Source: an uncultured Clostridia bacterium (lineage in GTDB: Bacteria; Bacillota; Clostridia; Oscillospirales; Ruminococcaceae). Taken from it: DNA of 64,000 bases. The DNA lies in contig CANDEV010000010.1 of NCBI GenBank assembly GCA_947383835.1, positions 1 to 64,000 on the forward strand. The letters run 5' to 3'. How positions within the stretch are numbered: the stretch's first letter is position 1; the number at the start of each line of letters is the position of its first letter. Positions 10,022 to 19,036 of this stretch are shown here, piece after piece. Below the pieces are notes generated by a model, which was given only the letters and a program-made list of their open reading frames with translations, did not search any database and had not been told where the DNA came from. The translations under genes and the position numbers were made by a program.

Positions 10022-10309
10022 TTACCAAACAGTACCCGTCTGCTGGCTGACCTGGTTGATAATGTCAAAAATATGGGTAACAAATTCGCTGCACCAATTC
10101 ATCATCATCGGCGCCATAAGCAGCAGAAGTACGACAATAGTCAGCGCTTTCGGCACAAAGGTAAGAGTCTGCTCATGAACCTGCGTCGCCGCTTGAAGTA
10201 TGGCAATAACAAGTCCCACCACCATGCTTATAAGCAGAAGCGGTCCCGCAAGCTTTATTGAAAGCACAAGAGCTTCTCTGAAAATATCCAGAACCATTTC
10301 TTCCGACAT
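10022..10309 (-). CDS. fliQ: Flagellar export gate protein FliQ
   Basis: Small export-gate subunit of 95 residues with two membrane hairpin segments (about 17-40 and 53-72). The family motif DIFREALVLSIKLAGPLLLI, with a second block QAATQVHEQTLTFVPK, is clear. It acts with FliP and FliR to form the export pore. It is located between fliP and fliR. An AAAGGA lies some 13-18 nt upstream of the ATG, so the ribosome site is not optimal. Confidence 0.95.
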   Translation of the reverse strand: MSEEMVLDIFREALVLSIKLAGPLLLISMVVGLVIAILQAATQVHEQTLTFVPKALTIVVLLLLMAPMMMNWCSEFVTHIFDIINQVSQQTGTVW

Positions 10310-10344
10310 AGCCTTTTATTATCCTTTCCCGAAAAGCCGCCTGT

Positions 10345-11310
10345 CTACGTGTACATATGAAAGCCGCTGACAAGCGAGCCTATGAGCATCGTCCAACCGT
10401 CGCAGAGTATAAACAGCAGCAGCTTGAACGGCACCGAAATGGTGGTAGGCGGCAGCATCATCATACCCATTGACATGAGCAGCGTCGATACTACAATATC
10501 TATGATCAAAAACGGTATGTACAGCAAAAAGCCTATCTCAAAACCGATCTTGATCTCGCTTAATATGAATGCGGGGACGACCAGCGTAAAGCTGACCTCC
10601 TCAATAAATTCCTCCTCTGTCTCGGCGGTCATCTCCGTACCGGTAAGACCGAGGAAAAAATCCATTGAGTCATTGCTTGTATTGGCAAGCATCCATTCCT
10701 TTAAGGGCACGGAAGCCGCCTGCACCGCTTCCACGGACGTGTACTCTCCGTTTTTGTAAGGAACGTAAGCCGCCTCGTTCATCTCACCGATAACAGGCGA
10801 CATGATAAACAGCGTCAAAAACAGCGCAAGCCCTATCATGACCTGATTGGGCGGAGTTTGCTGAACGCCCATGGCGTTCCTTAAAAGAGAGAATGAAATT
10901 ATTATCCTCGTAAAGCAGGTAAGCATAACCAGTATCGAGGGCGCAAGAGACAATATAGTCAGCAGCAGGATCAAGTCGATAGTGGTTGAGCTTTGATTTA
11001 AGTTCAGCAGGTCAAGCAGATTGTCAACTTCCTCCGGGTTGTCCGTTTCGGGACCGTCATAAGGAAGCGTTGTGACCACCGTTGTTTCAACGGGTTCTCC
11101 GTTTGTGTCCGTCTGAACAGGAGCAGTCCCATATTGGGTCTGAGTAGTCTGAGGCACGGAGGTTTCCACATTTGGAATAGTCGTAACTATTCCCGTCACG
11201 CCCTGCTCGGGGTTAGCCGTTGCAAAAGCAGTCAGACCCGGAAATGAAACCGCCATGACGGTACCGCAAATAAAAGCCGCGGCAATTTTTTTAAAAATCA
11301 TCCTTTTCAT
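10345..11310 (-). CDS. fliP: Flagellar export gate protein FliP
   Basis: Core export-gate subunit with a cleavable signal peptide. The ATG at 11310 (MKRMIFKKIAAAF) is selected because it has AGAGGA 8 nt upstream and gives a signal peptide ending near the TAFA site; this overlaps the fliO end by 20 nt. Then comes a Thr/Pro/Val-rich low-complexity spacer (about residues 30-85), followed by the FliP domain with LMLTCFTRIIISFSLLRNA and QTPPNQVMIGLALFLTLF. It is about 321 residues, longer than the usual 220-250 because of the spacer, which should be outside the membrane. Confidence 0.95.
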   Translation of the reverse strand: MKRMIFKKIAAAFICGTVMAVSFPGLTAFATANPEQGVTGIVTTIPNVETSVPQTTQTQYGTAPVQTDTNGEPVETTVVTTLPYDGPETDNPEEVDNLLDLLNLNQSSTTIDLILLLTILSLAPSILVMLTCFTRIIISFSLLRNAMGVQQTPPNQVMIGLALFLTLFIMSPVIGEMNEAAYVPYKNGEYTSVEAVQAASVPLKEWMLANTSNDSMDFFLGLTGTEMTAETEEEFIEEVSFTLVVPAFILSEIKIGFEIGFLLYIPFLIIDIVVSTLLMSMGMMMLPPTTISVPFKLLLFILCDGWTMLIGSLVSGFHMYT

Positions 11311-11707
11311 TCCGTCCGTCCTCTTTAATTTGGATATTCTCTTTATTTCTTTCGGCAAAAGCCTTTTTGAGATTACGCATAAATCCCGATTCTGCGTGAA
11401 CCGCCGGAACAGTATCGCTATCGCTGTTTTCATACAGCAAAATATCGTCCTCGTCCAAATCGCAGATCTTATTTACCGAATTTGGGGTAATGCCGATAAG
11501 CATACGCTTGCTTCCGACCTCAACGATCATAAGCTGCTTATCGGGAGCCACACCTGTACATTCGATAATTTTAATGATCTTACGGCTGCCGCCGAAGCCG
11601 CCGCCGTTAAAATGCTTGTTCAGCCACCTTGACGCGTAGAATGCAAGGAACAACAGTCCTATAATTCCCAACAAGGCGCATATAACGGTAAAAACCTCGC
11701 TGAACAT
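11291..11707 (-). CDS. fliO: Flagellar biosynthesis protein FliO (FliZ-type)
   Basis: Single-pass membrane protein that helps assemble FliP in the export gate. The 138 residues have a membrane segment at about 5-27, then the small FliO domain with RKIIKIIECTGVAPDKQLMI and VGSKRMLIGITP, and a charged tail. It is placed between cheY and fliP as in Bacillus (where it is called fliZ). The start lies 2 nt after the cheY stop. Confidence 0.9.
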   Translation of the reverse strand: MFSEVFTVICALLGIIGLLFLAFYASRWLNKHFNGGGFGGSRKIIKIIECTGVAPDKQLMIVEVGSKRMLIGITPNSVNKICDLDEDDILLYENSDSDTVPAVHAESGFMRNLKKAFAERNKENIQIKEDGRNEKDDF

Positions 11708-11709
11708 TA

Positions 11710-12072
11710 TCAGCCGAGAACCTTCTGAACTGTCTGAAGGATTCTGTCCGGCTTAAAGGGCTTAACGATAAAGTCGAGAGCGCCAAGCTTGATCGCGTCA
11801 ACAACCATGGATTCCTGACCCATAGCGGAGCACATAACGATCTTCGCGGAAGGATCGGCAGCCTTGATGTCTCTCAAAGCTTCGATACCTGTTTTGTTGG
11901 GCATTGTGATGTCCATTATAACAAGGTCAGGCTTTTCAGCTGCATATGTAGCACAGGCAATTTCACCGTCGGCAGCCTCAAGAATATTGTTGTAGCCGTT
12001 CTTTGTGAGAGCGTCCTTGATCATCATTCGCATGAAAGCCGCATCGTCAACAAGCAAAATTTTCTTATCCAT
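11710..12072 (-). CDS. cheY: Chemotaxis response regulator CheY
   Basis: Single-domain receiver of 120 residues that carries the chemotaxis signal to the flagellar switch (FliM/FliY). It shows the acidic pair Asp9-Asp10, phospho-acceptor Asp54 (LVIMDITMP), the conserved Ser in MCSAMG, and the Lys of VKPFKPDR. It lies between fliY and fliO inside the flagellar operon, the usual Firmicutes position. It should be dephosphorylated by the FliY and CheC proteins encoded in the same operon. Confidence 0.96.
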   Translation of the reverse strand: MDKKILLVDDAAFMRMMIKDALTKNGYNNILEAADGEIACATYAAEKPDLVIMDITMPNKTGIEALRDIKAADPSAKIVMCSAMGQESMVVDAIKLGALDFIVKPFKPDRILQTVQKVLG

Positions 12073-12169
12073 AATAAACTCCGTTTCTCCGCCTCGGAAG
12101 ATATTGTTTTAACACGAAAGCAACGGGCGGTATCGCTTCCGCAGGGTTTTTGTTTTGGTTAAATTTCTA

Positions 12170-13432
12170 TTAATCCTTTCCTCCGAGGGAATCAAGGAAT
12201 TTTGATTTGATGATCTCGGTGATCCTTACCGCAAAATTATCATCTATAACAACAACGTCGCCTTTTGCGATCAAGTTGCCGTTTACGATTATATCAACCG
12301 GCGCGCCTGCCTGACGCTCAAGCTCGATAATGGTTCCCTGCGTAAATTCAAGTATCTCCTTGACCTTCTTGACGCAGGAGCCTATCTCAACGGTAACGTT
12401 AAGAGGAACGCCCATAAGAAGCTTAAGGTTGTCGTTCTGCTCTTGTGAAAGAGAAGCGTTCTGATATGACCCGAAGCTTTGAAGCTGTATCGGCTGAATG
12501 TTCATAGGCTGCATAGGATAGCCCTGCTGCGGGTACATTCCGTACATACCTGCCATATTCGGGTCAACCATAGGCTGACCGTAGGGCATCTGCTGCATCG
12601 GCATACCGGGAGCCGCCTGAGGCATACCCTGCATAGGCATACCTTGCATAGGCATTCCCTGCGGCATCTGTGGAGCGGCAGGCTGCGGCGCGGCTGCGGG
12701 AGCTCCGCCTCCCATAAGCTTTTCGATCTCGTCCTGAGACATTGTTCCGCTGCCCGATGAAGCTGCCGGAGCAGGCTCGGGAGCAGGAGTAGGCTCCTCT
12801 TCCTGAACATTGCTGTAGTTTTCCATCATCTTCGATGCCATTTCCTTTGCAAGGTCAATGGTAAGCACCGAAATAAACTCTGATTTGATAACTCCGTCGA
12901 TAGTAAGATCGAACTTTACAGTACAAACATAGTCCTGTCCCGCAAGCTCGTATATCTCCGTCTTGATATCTCCGTCTCCGGTCTGGACTATAGCCTCCGG
13001 AGTGGAGATATCTACTGTTGTTTCGATTATCTCAGAAAGCGCAGTTGCGGAAGCGCCCATCATCTGGTTCATTACTTCGCAGACTGCCGAAATATTCAGC
13101 TCGTCAAACTGGAAATCCTCCGATATCTCAAGAGGCAGACCCATAAGCTGATTAAGTATAAGCTGTACGTCGTTCTGCTTCAAGACCAGAACGTTTTGAC
13201 CTGAAATACCCTGTGTGTATCTGATCTTGACCATGATCGACGGTTCCAGCTCGGGGAAATTTACCTCTTCCGACTCAATGACGTTGACCGTAGGAGTAGT
13301 GATCCAAACCTTTGCCGAGAGCATATTTGACACAGCTGTTGCAGCGGACCCCATAGTTATATTCATTATTTCGCCTATGGCGTCCATTTCCACGTCGCCG
13401 AAGCCGTCAATAGTAATCTTCTCATCGCTCAT
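12170..13432 (-). CDS. fliY: Flagellar motor switch phosphatase FliY (CheC-like domain plus FliN domain)
   Basis: C-ring protein that both forms part of the switch and dephosphorylates CheY-P. The 420 residues have an N-terminal CheC-type domain with two E-x-x-N helices (GEIMNITMGSAATAV near 15-30 and CEVMNQMMGASATAL), then a linker of about 100 residues rich in Met, Pro, Gln and Gly with repeated QGMPM units (about 255-325), then a C-terminal FliN domain (PLNVTVEIGSCVKKVKEIL). The linker is unusually long and repetitive. It follows fliM; the gap to cheY is 97 nt. Confidence 0.95.
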   Translation of the reverse strand: MSDEKITIDGFGDVEMDAIGEIMNITMGSAATAVSNMLSAKVWITTPTVNVIESEEVNFPELEPSIMVKIRYTQGISGQNVLVLKQNDVQLILNQLMGLPLEISEDFQFDELNISAVCEVMNQMMGASATALSEIIETTVDISTPEAIVQTGDGDIKTEIYELAGQDYVCTVKFDLTIDGVIKSEFISVLTIDLAKEMASKMMENYSNVQEEEPTPAPEPAPAASSGSGTMSQDEIEKLMGGGAPAAAPQPAAPQMPQGMPMQGMPMQGMPQAAPGMPMQQMPYGQPMVDPNMAGMYGMYPQQGYPMQPMNIQPIQLQSFGSYQNASLSQEQNDNLKLLMGVPLNVTVEIGSCVKKVKEILEFTQGTIIELERQAGAPVDIIVNGNLIAKGDVVVIDDNFAVRITEIIKSKFLDSLGGKD

Positions 13433-13493
13433 TATATGTAACCATCCTTTCCGTTCTGTGGCTTTTCTTTTTTTTCATGCCCCAAAACCAGGT

Positions 13494-14504
13494 TTATTTT
13501 CCTAAGTCCTTGTAGATATTGTCTATTTTAACAGCTTTTTTATTGTTTTTAGTACCGAGCTTTCCGTCAAACCATAGGTTATCTCCGATGTTGACGGCAA
13601 TGTTGCTGTCAATAGGCATGTTAAGCGGGATAATATCGTTGACCTGCATAGTAAGTACGTCATACAGATCAAGCTTTGTTTCGCCCAGAACGGCGCTGAT
13701 CCTAAGCTCTGAATCCTTGATAGCCTCAAGCAGCGAGACCCGTCTTTCCTTTTCCCTCTTCGGATCAAGCTTTTTGGTCGTTCTCGACCACCTGTCGCCG
13801 AATTTTGACATGATCGACTCAAGGTTCATAGCGGGGATACAGAACGTCATCGTGTTTTTAACATCTTTTATCTCCATCTCCAGCACCACGAGTATAACGA
13901 CCTCGTCGGGGGAAATGGACTGCATAACTCTTGCATTTGTCTCAATTGTGGTTATTACAGGGTTTATGTCAATGTATGTGCCCCACGGTTCCTTCAGAAG
14001 CGCCGCCATTTTGTTAAGCACCGTTGTGAACAGTCCCACCTCTATTTCGGTGAAATCTCTGTTCTGCTCATAGTAGGTGCCTTCGCCGCCCATGAGACGA
14101 TCCATCATAGTGAACGCTATCTGGTTCGATACCTGCATAATGCTGTTGGTTTCCATAACATCGTCATCGGTTATACCCATATTAACCATTGACATCATTA
14201 CATAGTCAGGAAGCGCATTGTTGAACTCGTAATATAACTGCTCCTCTATCTGAAGAACCTCGACCTTGCAGAAAATCCTCATAAGTCCTGTAAGATAAGA
14301 TGAAAGCACGCGGGAATAGTTTTCAAAAATACCGTCTATAACTTTAAGCTGCTCCTTTGTGAACTTTTTAGGCATCTTAAAGTCATAATTCTTTACTTTC
14401 TGTTCCTTTGCCTGCTCTTCAATTTCTTCAAAGGCTTTCGTTCCTTCAGACGAAAAGCTGTTCAACAGCGCGTCAATCTGGCTTTGCGACAGTACGTCAG
14501 CCAT
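13494..14504 (-). CDS. fliM: Flagellar motor switch protein FliM
   Basis: C-ring protein that binds phosphorylated CheY and sets rotation direction. The 336 residues carry the CheY-binding N-terminal peptide LSQSQIDALL, a middle CheC-like domain with GGEGTYYEQNRDFTEIE, and a C-terminal FliN-like domain. It is immediately downstream of motB; the fliL gene that usually separates them is missing (only 48 nt between the genes). Confidence 0.96.
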   Translation of the reverse strand: MADVLSQSQIDALLNSFSSEGTKAFEEIEEQAKEQKVKNYDFKMPKKFTKEQLKVIDGIFENYSRVLSSYLTGLMRIFCKVEVLQIEEQLYYEFNNALPDYVMMSMVNMGITDDDVMETNSIMQVSNQIAFTMMDRLMGGEGTYYEQNRDFTEIEVGLFTTVLNKMAALLKEPWGTYIDINPVITTIETNARVMQSISPDEVVILVVLEMEIKDVKNTMTFCIPAMNLESIMSKFGDRWSRTTKKLDPKREKERRVSLLEAIKDSELRISAVLGETKLDLYDVLTMQVNDIIPLNMPIDSNIAVNIGDNLWFDGKLGTKNNKKAVKIDNIYKDLGK

Positions 14505-14552
14505 ATCTTTGCAACCATCCTTTCCGGAATTCGGATTGTTCCGGTGTTATTC

Positions 14553-15467
14553 TTATGATCTGTTTCCGGCAAGCATATCTTCCTTTGAATAATAAACTCT
14601 GTCGGGATCGGTGCGCTGAGAATCAACGTCGGGGACTGCTTCCTCCGCAGCCTCGCCGCCCACGCTGCCGCCGTTTTCATCGGAGGGCTGGATAAAGCCC
14701 TTGCCGTATTCAAGCTGTAAAAGCTCGTTTACGACCTCGGGGTCGGTAAAGTCAACGTCGTTTCTGACAAAGATTATCTCAACACGTCTGTTCTGGCGCC
14801 TGCCCTCTTCCGTATCATTGTCTTCCACAGGACGGTATTTTCCGTAGCCCGCCGAAGAAAATTTATCGGGATCGCAAGCGTCAAGACTAAGCATATAATT
14901 TATGACCGAATTTGCGCGTCCCGAAGAAAGCGACCATTCGTTCACGTCCGAATTTGATGCGCCCGCGGTATGACCGCTGACCTTTACGGCATAGATACGT
15001 TCGTTTACGCTCCGTATACCGTCGGATATAATATCCAGTATGTATTTTCCCTCGTCAAGCAGCACATCGCTGTCACCCGCGAAAAACACGTTGTCTCTGA
15101 ACCGCATATAAACGCCTGTGTTTGACATCTCGACGCTTACGCTGGCTTGAAGATCGTTTTGAGTAACGACCTCTTTAAGGTACAGATAAAAATCCTCAAA
15201 GTCGATTATTTCCTCATATTCGTCCACCTCTGGGACTTCCTCCTCATAAACAGCGTCCGGGTCGTTTTCGGGATCCGGCTCGCCGACTACCTGAACCTCG
15301 GTCTGACCTCTGGAAAAAGCGGTAGCAATGATCGTCCACTTGCTCTGATCCATGCTGGACATTGAATAAAGAAGCACGAAAAACGTAAGAACCAGCGTTA
15401 TCATGTCACCGTAGGTGTCCATCCAGCTGCCGCCCTCTTCTTCCTGTGACTGTCTTCTTTTTGCCAA
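14553..15467 (-). CDS. motB: Flagellar motor stator protein MotB
   Basis: Stator subunit that anchors the proton or sodium channel to peptidoglycan. The 304 residues have a short basic N terminus, a single membrane segment DMITLVLTFFVLLYSMSS with the conserved ion-carrying Asp, an acidic periplasmic linker, and a C-terminal OmpA-like peptidoglycan-binding domain (VSGHTAGAS, LSSGRANSVINYM, GYGKYRPV, NRRVEI). It starts with TTG at 15467 with AAAGGGGG 8 nt upstream. It is separated from motA by 243 nt of AT-rich DNA, so it may have its own promoter. Confidence 0.95.
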   Translation of the reverse strand: MAKRRQSQEEEGGSWMDTYGDMITLVLTFFVLLYSMSSMDQSKWTIIATAFSRGQTEVQVVGEPDPENDPDAVYEEEVPEVDEYEEIIDFEDFYLYLKEVVTQNDLQASVSVEMSNTGVYMRFRDNVFFAGDSDVLLDEGKYILDIISDGIRSVNERIYAVKVSGHTAGASNSDVNEWSLSSGRANSVINYMLSLDACDPDKFSSAGYGKYRPVEDNDTEEGRRQNRRVEIIFVRNDVDFTDPEVVNELLQLEYGKGFIQPSDENGGSVGGEAAEEAVPDVDSQRTDPDRVYYSKEDMLAGNRS

Positions 15468-15573
15468 AGCATATTCCCCCTTTCATAAATCGGGATCATC
15501 AGTAAGGTCTTTATTTTATTAACAAACAGTTATTGGCAACGTCAATTAATTATTCTGCAATATCAGATAGTAT

Positions 15574-15582
15574 ATTATAGCA
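15574..15582 (-). promoter_or_regulatory. Candidate extended -10 promoter upstream of motB
   Basis: Minus strand TGCTATAAT (extended -10) inside the unusually long, AT-rich motA-motB gap (15468-15710). No good -35 is seen (TTTAAA at 17 nt). The gap otherwise shows no ORF. Confidence 0.4.
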
Positions 15583-15710
15583 TATTTTCAAGCAAATTTA
15601 AAGCACATTTTAAAAATTATTTTATACCAACTATGCCGAAATTTACGCCAACTTTTAGTGATATTGCACATTAAGCACGTAATTTCTTCCAATATACGAA
15701 AATTTTGGAA

Positions 15711-16511
15711 TTATTCGCCCTCGCCTGCAGCCGCTCCGCCCTTCTTTGGAACGTGTGTTCCGGGGAGCATCATTCTCAGCTTCTCCTCAACGTAACGGGG
15801 GTTAGCTCCCGAAATGATAGCAAGAGTACCCTCTTCGATGATCTGGAGACAGAGAATTTCCTGATTATGGTTATACTTACAAAGGTTGCCAATCGGCGTA
15901 AAGAGAAGGTGGGCAAGGATACAGCCGTAGAACGTTGTAACCAGCGCCGTGGACATACCTTGACCGAGCGTTGAAGCCGAGTTCGGGTCGCTTGGGTCGA
16001 GAGCCGCAAGCATGTTGATAAGACCGATAAGAGTACCGATCATACCGAGTGCGGGAGCGATAGCCGAACCTCTTACCCAAAGCGCAAAATTGCTTTCGTG
16101 ACGTTCGCAGATAAAGTTTATCGACTCGTCAAGCATTGTCTGCACCTTATCCGAATCGTTTGCGTCAACGATAAGCATAAGGGACGACTTCATAAACGGA
16201 TCGGGGCAGGCGTTCGCCGCTTCTTCCAAAGCAAGTATACCTTTCATACGTGCGGTCTTACAGTGCTCAACCATCTGTGCTATGTATACGTCGGGGTCAT
16301 ACTTCTTTGGAAAGAACGCTACCTTCAGCATTTTGGGAACCTTTGTCAGAACAGACAGCGGATAGATAAATACCAGCGCGCCTATGGTACCGCCCACAAC
16401 GATAGCTATGGAAGCGGGGTCGATAAAGCCGCCGAGATCACCGCCGCTTGTAATGCCCCAGACAATAAGTCCGATAGCAAGAACAAAACCTATAATACCT
16501 GAAATATTCAT
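15711..16511 (-). CDS. motA: Flagellar motor stator protein MotA
   Basis: Stator channel subunit with four membrane segments (about 2-22, 32-52, 145-170, 180-200). The 266 residues include the torque-generating cytoplasmic loop, the family block GMIGTLIGLINMLAALDP and the C-terminal charged tail. It follows flbD, as in clostridial flagellar operons. GGAGGA precedes the ATG. The coupling ion cannot be told from this sequence by eye. Confidence 0.95.
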   Translation of the reverse strand: MNISGIIGFVLAIGLIVWGITSGGDLGGFIDPASIAIVVGGTIGALVFIYPLSVLTKVPKMLKVAFFPKKYDPDVYIAQMVEHCKTARMKGILALEEAANACPDPFMKSSLMLIVDANDSDKVQTMLDESINFICERHESNFALWVRGSAIAPALGMIGTLIGLINMLAALDPSDPNSASTLGQGMSTALVTTFYGCILAHLLFTPIGNLCKYNHNQEILCLQIIEEGTLAIISGANPRYVEEKLRMMLPGTHVPKKGGAAAGEGE

Positions 16512-16556
16512 AAACAGTCCTCCGATAAAAAATTTATCTATAAAAAGTAGTAAAAA

Positions 16557-16757
16557 CTACATTCTGTTCTGGTCAGAAGCTCTCGTTTCCTTTTGGAAAT
16601 CCTTTATCATTGTCATTATATCGTCGATCTTTTCCTGTACAAGATATCTGTGTCCGTTCTCCATTGTTATGACAGTATCGGGAGTTTCCTCTGCTATCTC
16701 AATGAAATCCTCATTTATAAGTATAACCGTTCCGTTAAGCCTTGTCAATTTTATCAT
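16557..16757 (-). CDS. flbD: Flagellar protein FlbD
   Basis: Small conserved flagellar protein (FlbD/YlzI family) of 66 residues whose biochemical role is not established. MIKLTRLNGTVILINEDFIE is the family N terminus. The ATG at 16757 is preferred because GAAAGGA lies 9 nt upstream; an in-frame ATG seven codons earlier overlaps this ribosome site. It sits between flgE and motA, its standard position. Confidence 0.88.
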   Translation of the reverse strand: MIKLTRLNGTVILINEDFIEIAEETPDTVITMENGHRYLVQEKIDDIMTMIKDFQKETRASDQNRM

Positions 16758-16834
16758 ATATAATTTTCCTTTCGGCATACTTTTAATACATTTTGTACAT
16801 TTATCAAATTATTCAACCTTTAGTAAAATCATCT

Positions 16835-16886
16835 TAATAACGGCTTTACGGAGCAGCTTGTTTTCGGCTGCCCCGTAAAGGTTATT
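16835..16886 (-). terminator. Hairpin between flgE and flbD (possible partial terminator or processing site)
   Basis: Arms CTTTACGGAGCAGC and GCTGCCCCGTAAAG pair with one mismatch, extended by AATAAC/GTTATT. On the minus strand only a broken T tract follows, so it may attenuate rather than end transcription of the operon. It lies in the 229-bp flgE-flbD gap, which otherwise holds no ORF that I trust. Confidence 0.55.
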
Positions 16887-16986
16887 TCAATAATTAACAG
16901 AGGGAATAAGGCTATGCGGCAAATATTCCTGCCGCCGCCTGCACGGACGACCCGCCAAAGTCAATCCATGCTATCTAAAAGAGGGA

Positions 16987-18468
16987 TCATCTCTTGAGGT
17001 TTACAAGCTCCTCCAGCATTGAGTCGGAAGTGGTGATAATTCTTGCGTTAGCCTGGAAGCCTCTCTGTGTAACGATCATATCGGAAAATTCCTGTGCAAG
17101 GTTTACGTTCGACATCTCGATCTTCTTTGCAACGATAGATGTCTCTGTAGCTCCGGGGTCAACACGAGTCCTCTTGAGCTTAGCTTCTCCGGAAGCGGGG
17201 CTTTCCGCAAACTGGGTCTGACCGTCCTGATAAAGACCGTCGGGGTTATCGAACATAGCAATATCTATTCTTGCCAAAGCTTTCATCTTGCCGGCATATG
17301 TAACGGTGATAAAACCGTCTATACCCACGTCCAGCGAGTCAGCCTCTCCGAAGGAAAGAACTCCGACAAGTCCGCCTGCATCGCCGACACCCTTTTTAGC
17401 TTCATCTAACGCAGCCTCATTTTCATCAGTGGGAGCAGCTGCATAAGCAGTCGCAGCCGCGTTCAAAGCAGTATACAGATCCACATAATCGGGTCGCTCC
17501 GTAGTAGTAACAGCGTCGTCACCCTCTCCTGTAGTTACAGATACCTTTATCTCATTAGCCGACTTGTCAACATAATATCTGTACTGAATACCGGCAGGAA
17601 GCTCCACAGCGTCAGCGCCCTCACCCGTTGCTACAGGATTATTAAGAGCTTTAAGAGTCTCCTGAATATCAAGGTATTTTTTCTTATCGGCAAGGGTAGT
17701 GGGAACGCCGTTTTCATCGGTTTCTACGCCGTCAGCCTTCATTCTTGCGGTATCGTAAACAACATTATCAAATGCCGGCGTTGCATCGGCATCTGCTCCT
17801 GCTCCTGCAAGAATAACATCCCAGTCATAGCCGTACATATAGCCGTATTCGTCAGTGTAGATATTATAAGCCTGCTGCATAAGCTCGTTAAGGTTAAGAA
17901 CGTTTCTGTATGTAAGATCCGAAGCGTTTACTCTGCCGTCGTCGTTTCTGTCAACATACTCAATGTCGTTCAAAGCATTACGGCAGTCGTCGCCTACTGC
18001 AAGAAGACCGTCGAGAGAGTTTCTTGTACCTGCAACGAAAACGTTATTTGTAGCCGCAAGGTTTCCGTAGCTGTCAAGACCGAACTTGCCAAGTCTTGTG
18101 TACTTTGTTGTAGAAGCGTATTTATCGGAATTAAGGTTCAGATTATCAAAAGTCAGCGTCATAAAGAAGCCGTCGCCCTCAAGCATCATATCAAATACTC
18201 TGTTCGAGCTGCGTCCGCCGGACTGTGACATATCCTTGTCGATAGAACCGATCTGAACGCCGTAGCCGACCTCTGAAGGGTTATTACCTGCGAATGTGGA
18301 ACGTCCTGAGGTTGCGCTTCTGTAGCCCTGATAATAGATATCTCTGAATGTAACAGTTGAAGCCTTATAGCCGTCGGAGTTTACGTTAGCGATGTTGTTA
18401 CCGATAACGTCCATTCTCGTCTGGTGTGTTGTAAGTCCGGAAACACCGGAATAAAGTGATTTAACCAT
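16987..18468 (-). CDS. flgE: Flagellar hook protein FlgE
   Basis: Structural subunit of the flexible hook. The 493 residues start with the axial motif LTTHQTRMDVIGNNIANVNS and end with a D0 helix containing DMIVTQRGFQANARIITTSD. The centre (about 130-390) is a variable surface domain with many Ala/Asp/Glu-Gly stretches, including repeated GEGADAVELPAG and TGEGDDAVTTTE segments that look like small duplications. FlgD and the TIGR02530-type gene are upstream, FlbD downstream: the standard hook cluster. Confidence 0.95.
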   Translation of the reverse strand: MVKSLYSGVSGLTTHQTRMDVIGNNIANVNSDGYKASTVTFRDIYYQGYRSATSGRSTFAGNNPSEVGYGVQIGSIDKDMSQSGGRSSNRVFDMMLEGDGFFMTLTFDNLNLNSDKYASTTKYTRLGKFGLDSYGNLAATNNVFVAGTRNSLDGLLAVGDDCRNALNDIEYVDRNDDGRVNASDLTYRNVLNLNELMQQAYNIYTDEYGYMYGYDWDVILAGAGADADATPAFDNVVYDTARMKADGVETDENGVPTTLADKKKYLDIQETLKALNNPVATGEGADAVELPAGIQYRYYVDKSANEIKVSVTTGEGDDAVTTTERPDYVDLYTALNAAATAYAAAPTDENEAALDEAKKGVGDAGGLVGVLSFGEADSLDVGIDGFITVTYAGKMKALARIDIAMFDNPDGLYQDGQTQFAESPASGEAKLKRTRVDPGATETSIVAKKIEMSNVNLAQEFSDMIVTQRGFQANARIITTSDSMLEELVNLKR

Positions 18469-18582
18469 TTGTATTAAGCACTCCTTTTAAAGATAATTTT
18501 CTTTATCATCATCTGTGCTGACCTGTCCGTCCGTCATTCGGTCGGGACGGAACGGTTTCCTTTCGGTCCAACCGCGCCGGCT

Positions 18583-19017
18583 TTACATGATGACTGTGGA
18601 ATCAATATTTGTGAAAATGCTGCCCTGCATATCGTCAGCCGTTAAGGTGGTAATTACCTTGTTATTCTTAACGCTTACGACAAATGCGGTAGAATCAATC
18701 ATAACAAGAGCGTCGTCCGAGCCCTTTTCGCCTGCAAGCGTCACCGCTTTGTTCAGTCTGTCCAGCTTATTGTCCGCGTTCAGGTCGATATTCCTTTCGG
18801 ATATCCTGTCCATAGCGTGTTTAGAGAACTGCACACCGCTTTCGCTGTTTACCTGCTCAAGCTGATTTTTCAGTTCCTTTGCAAAATCGCTGTTTTGAGG
18901 GCTTACCGCAGTACTGCCGTTCGGCAAATTCTGCTGCGGGGTCTGAACCGAACCCGTCTTGCCTGTTGTTACCGACACATTGCGGAGCAAATACTCGCTG
19001 ATTAACATAGTCGGCAT
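18583..19017 (-). CDS. Flagellar operon protein (TIGR02530 type)
   Basis: Short conserved flagellar-operon protein of unknown mechanism found between flgD and flgE in many Firmicutes. The family marker VQFSKHAMDRISERNIDLN is present, followed by a domain that ends SIFTNIDSTVIM, the typical C terminus. About 144 residues. The start is uncertain among ATG 19017 (very close to AAGGA), a TTG just before it, and ATG 19008 (12 nt from AAGGA). It probably acts in hook assembly; this is inferred from position only. Confidence 0.85.
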   Translation of the reverse strand: MPTMLISEYLLRNVSVTTGKTGSVQTPQQNLPNGSTAVSPQNSDFAKELKNQLEQVNSESGVQFSKHAMDRISERNIDLNADNKLDRLNKAVTLAGEKGSDDALVMIDSTAFVVSVKNNKVITTLTADDMQGSIFTNIDSTVIM

Positions 19018-19036
19018 CAATCCTTTTTAAATATTT

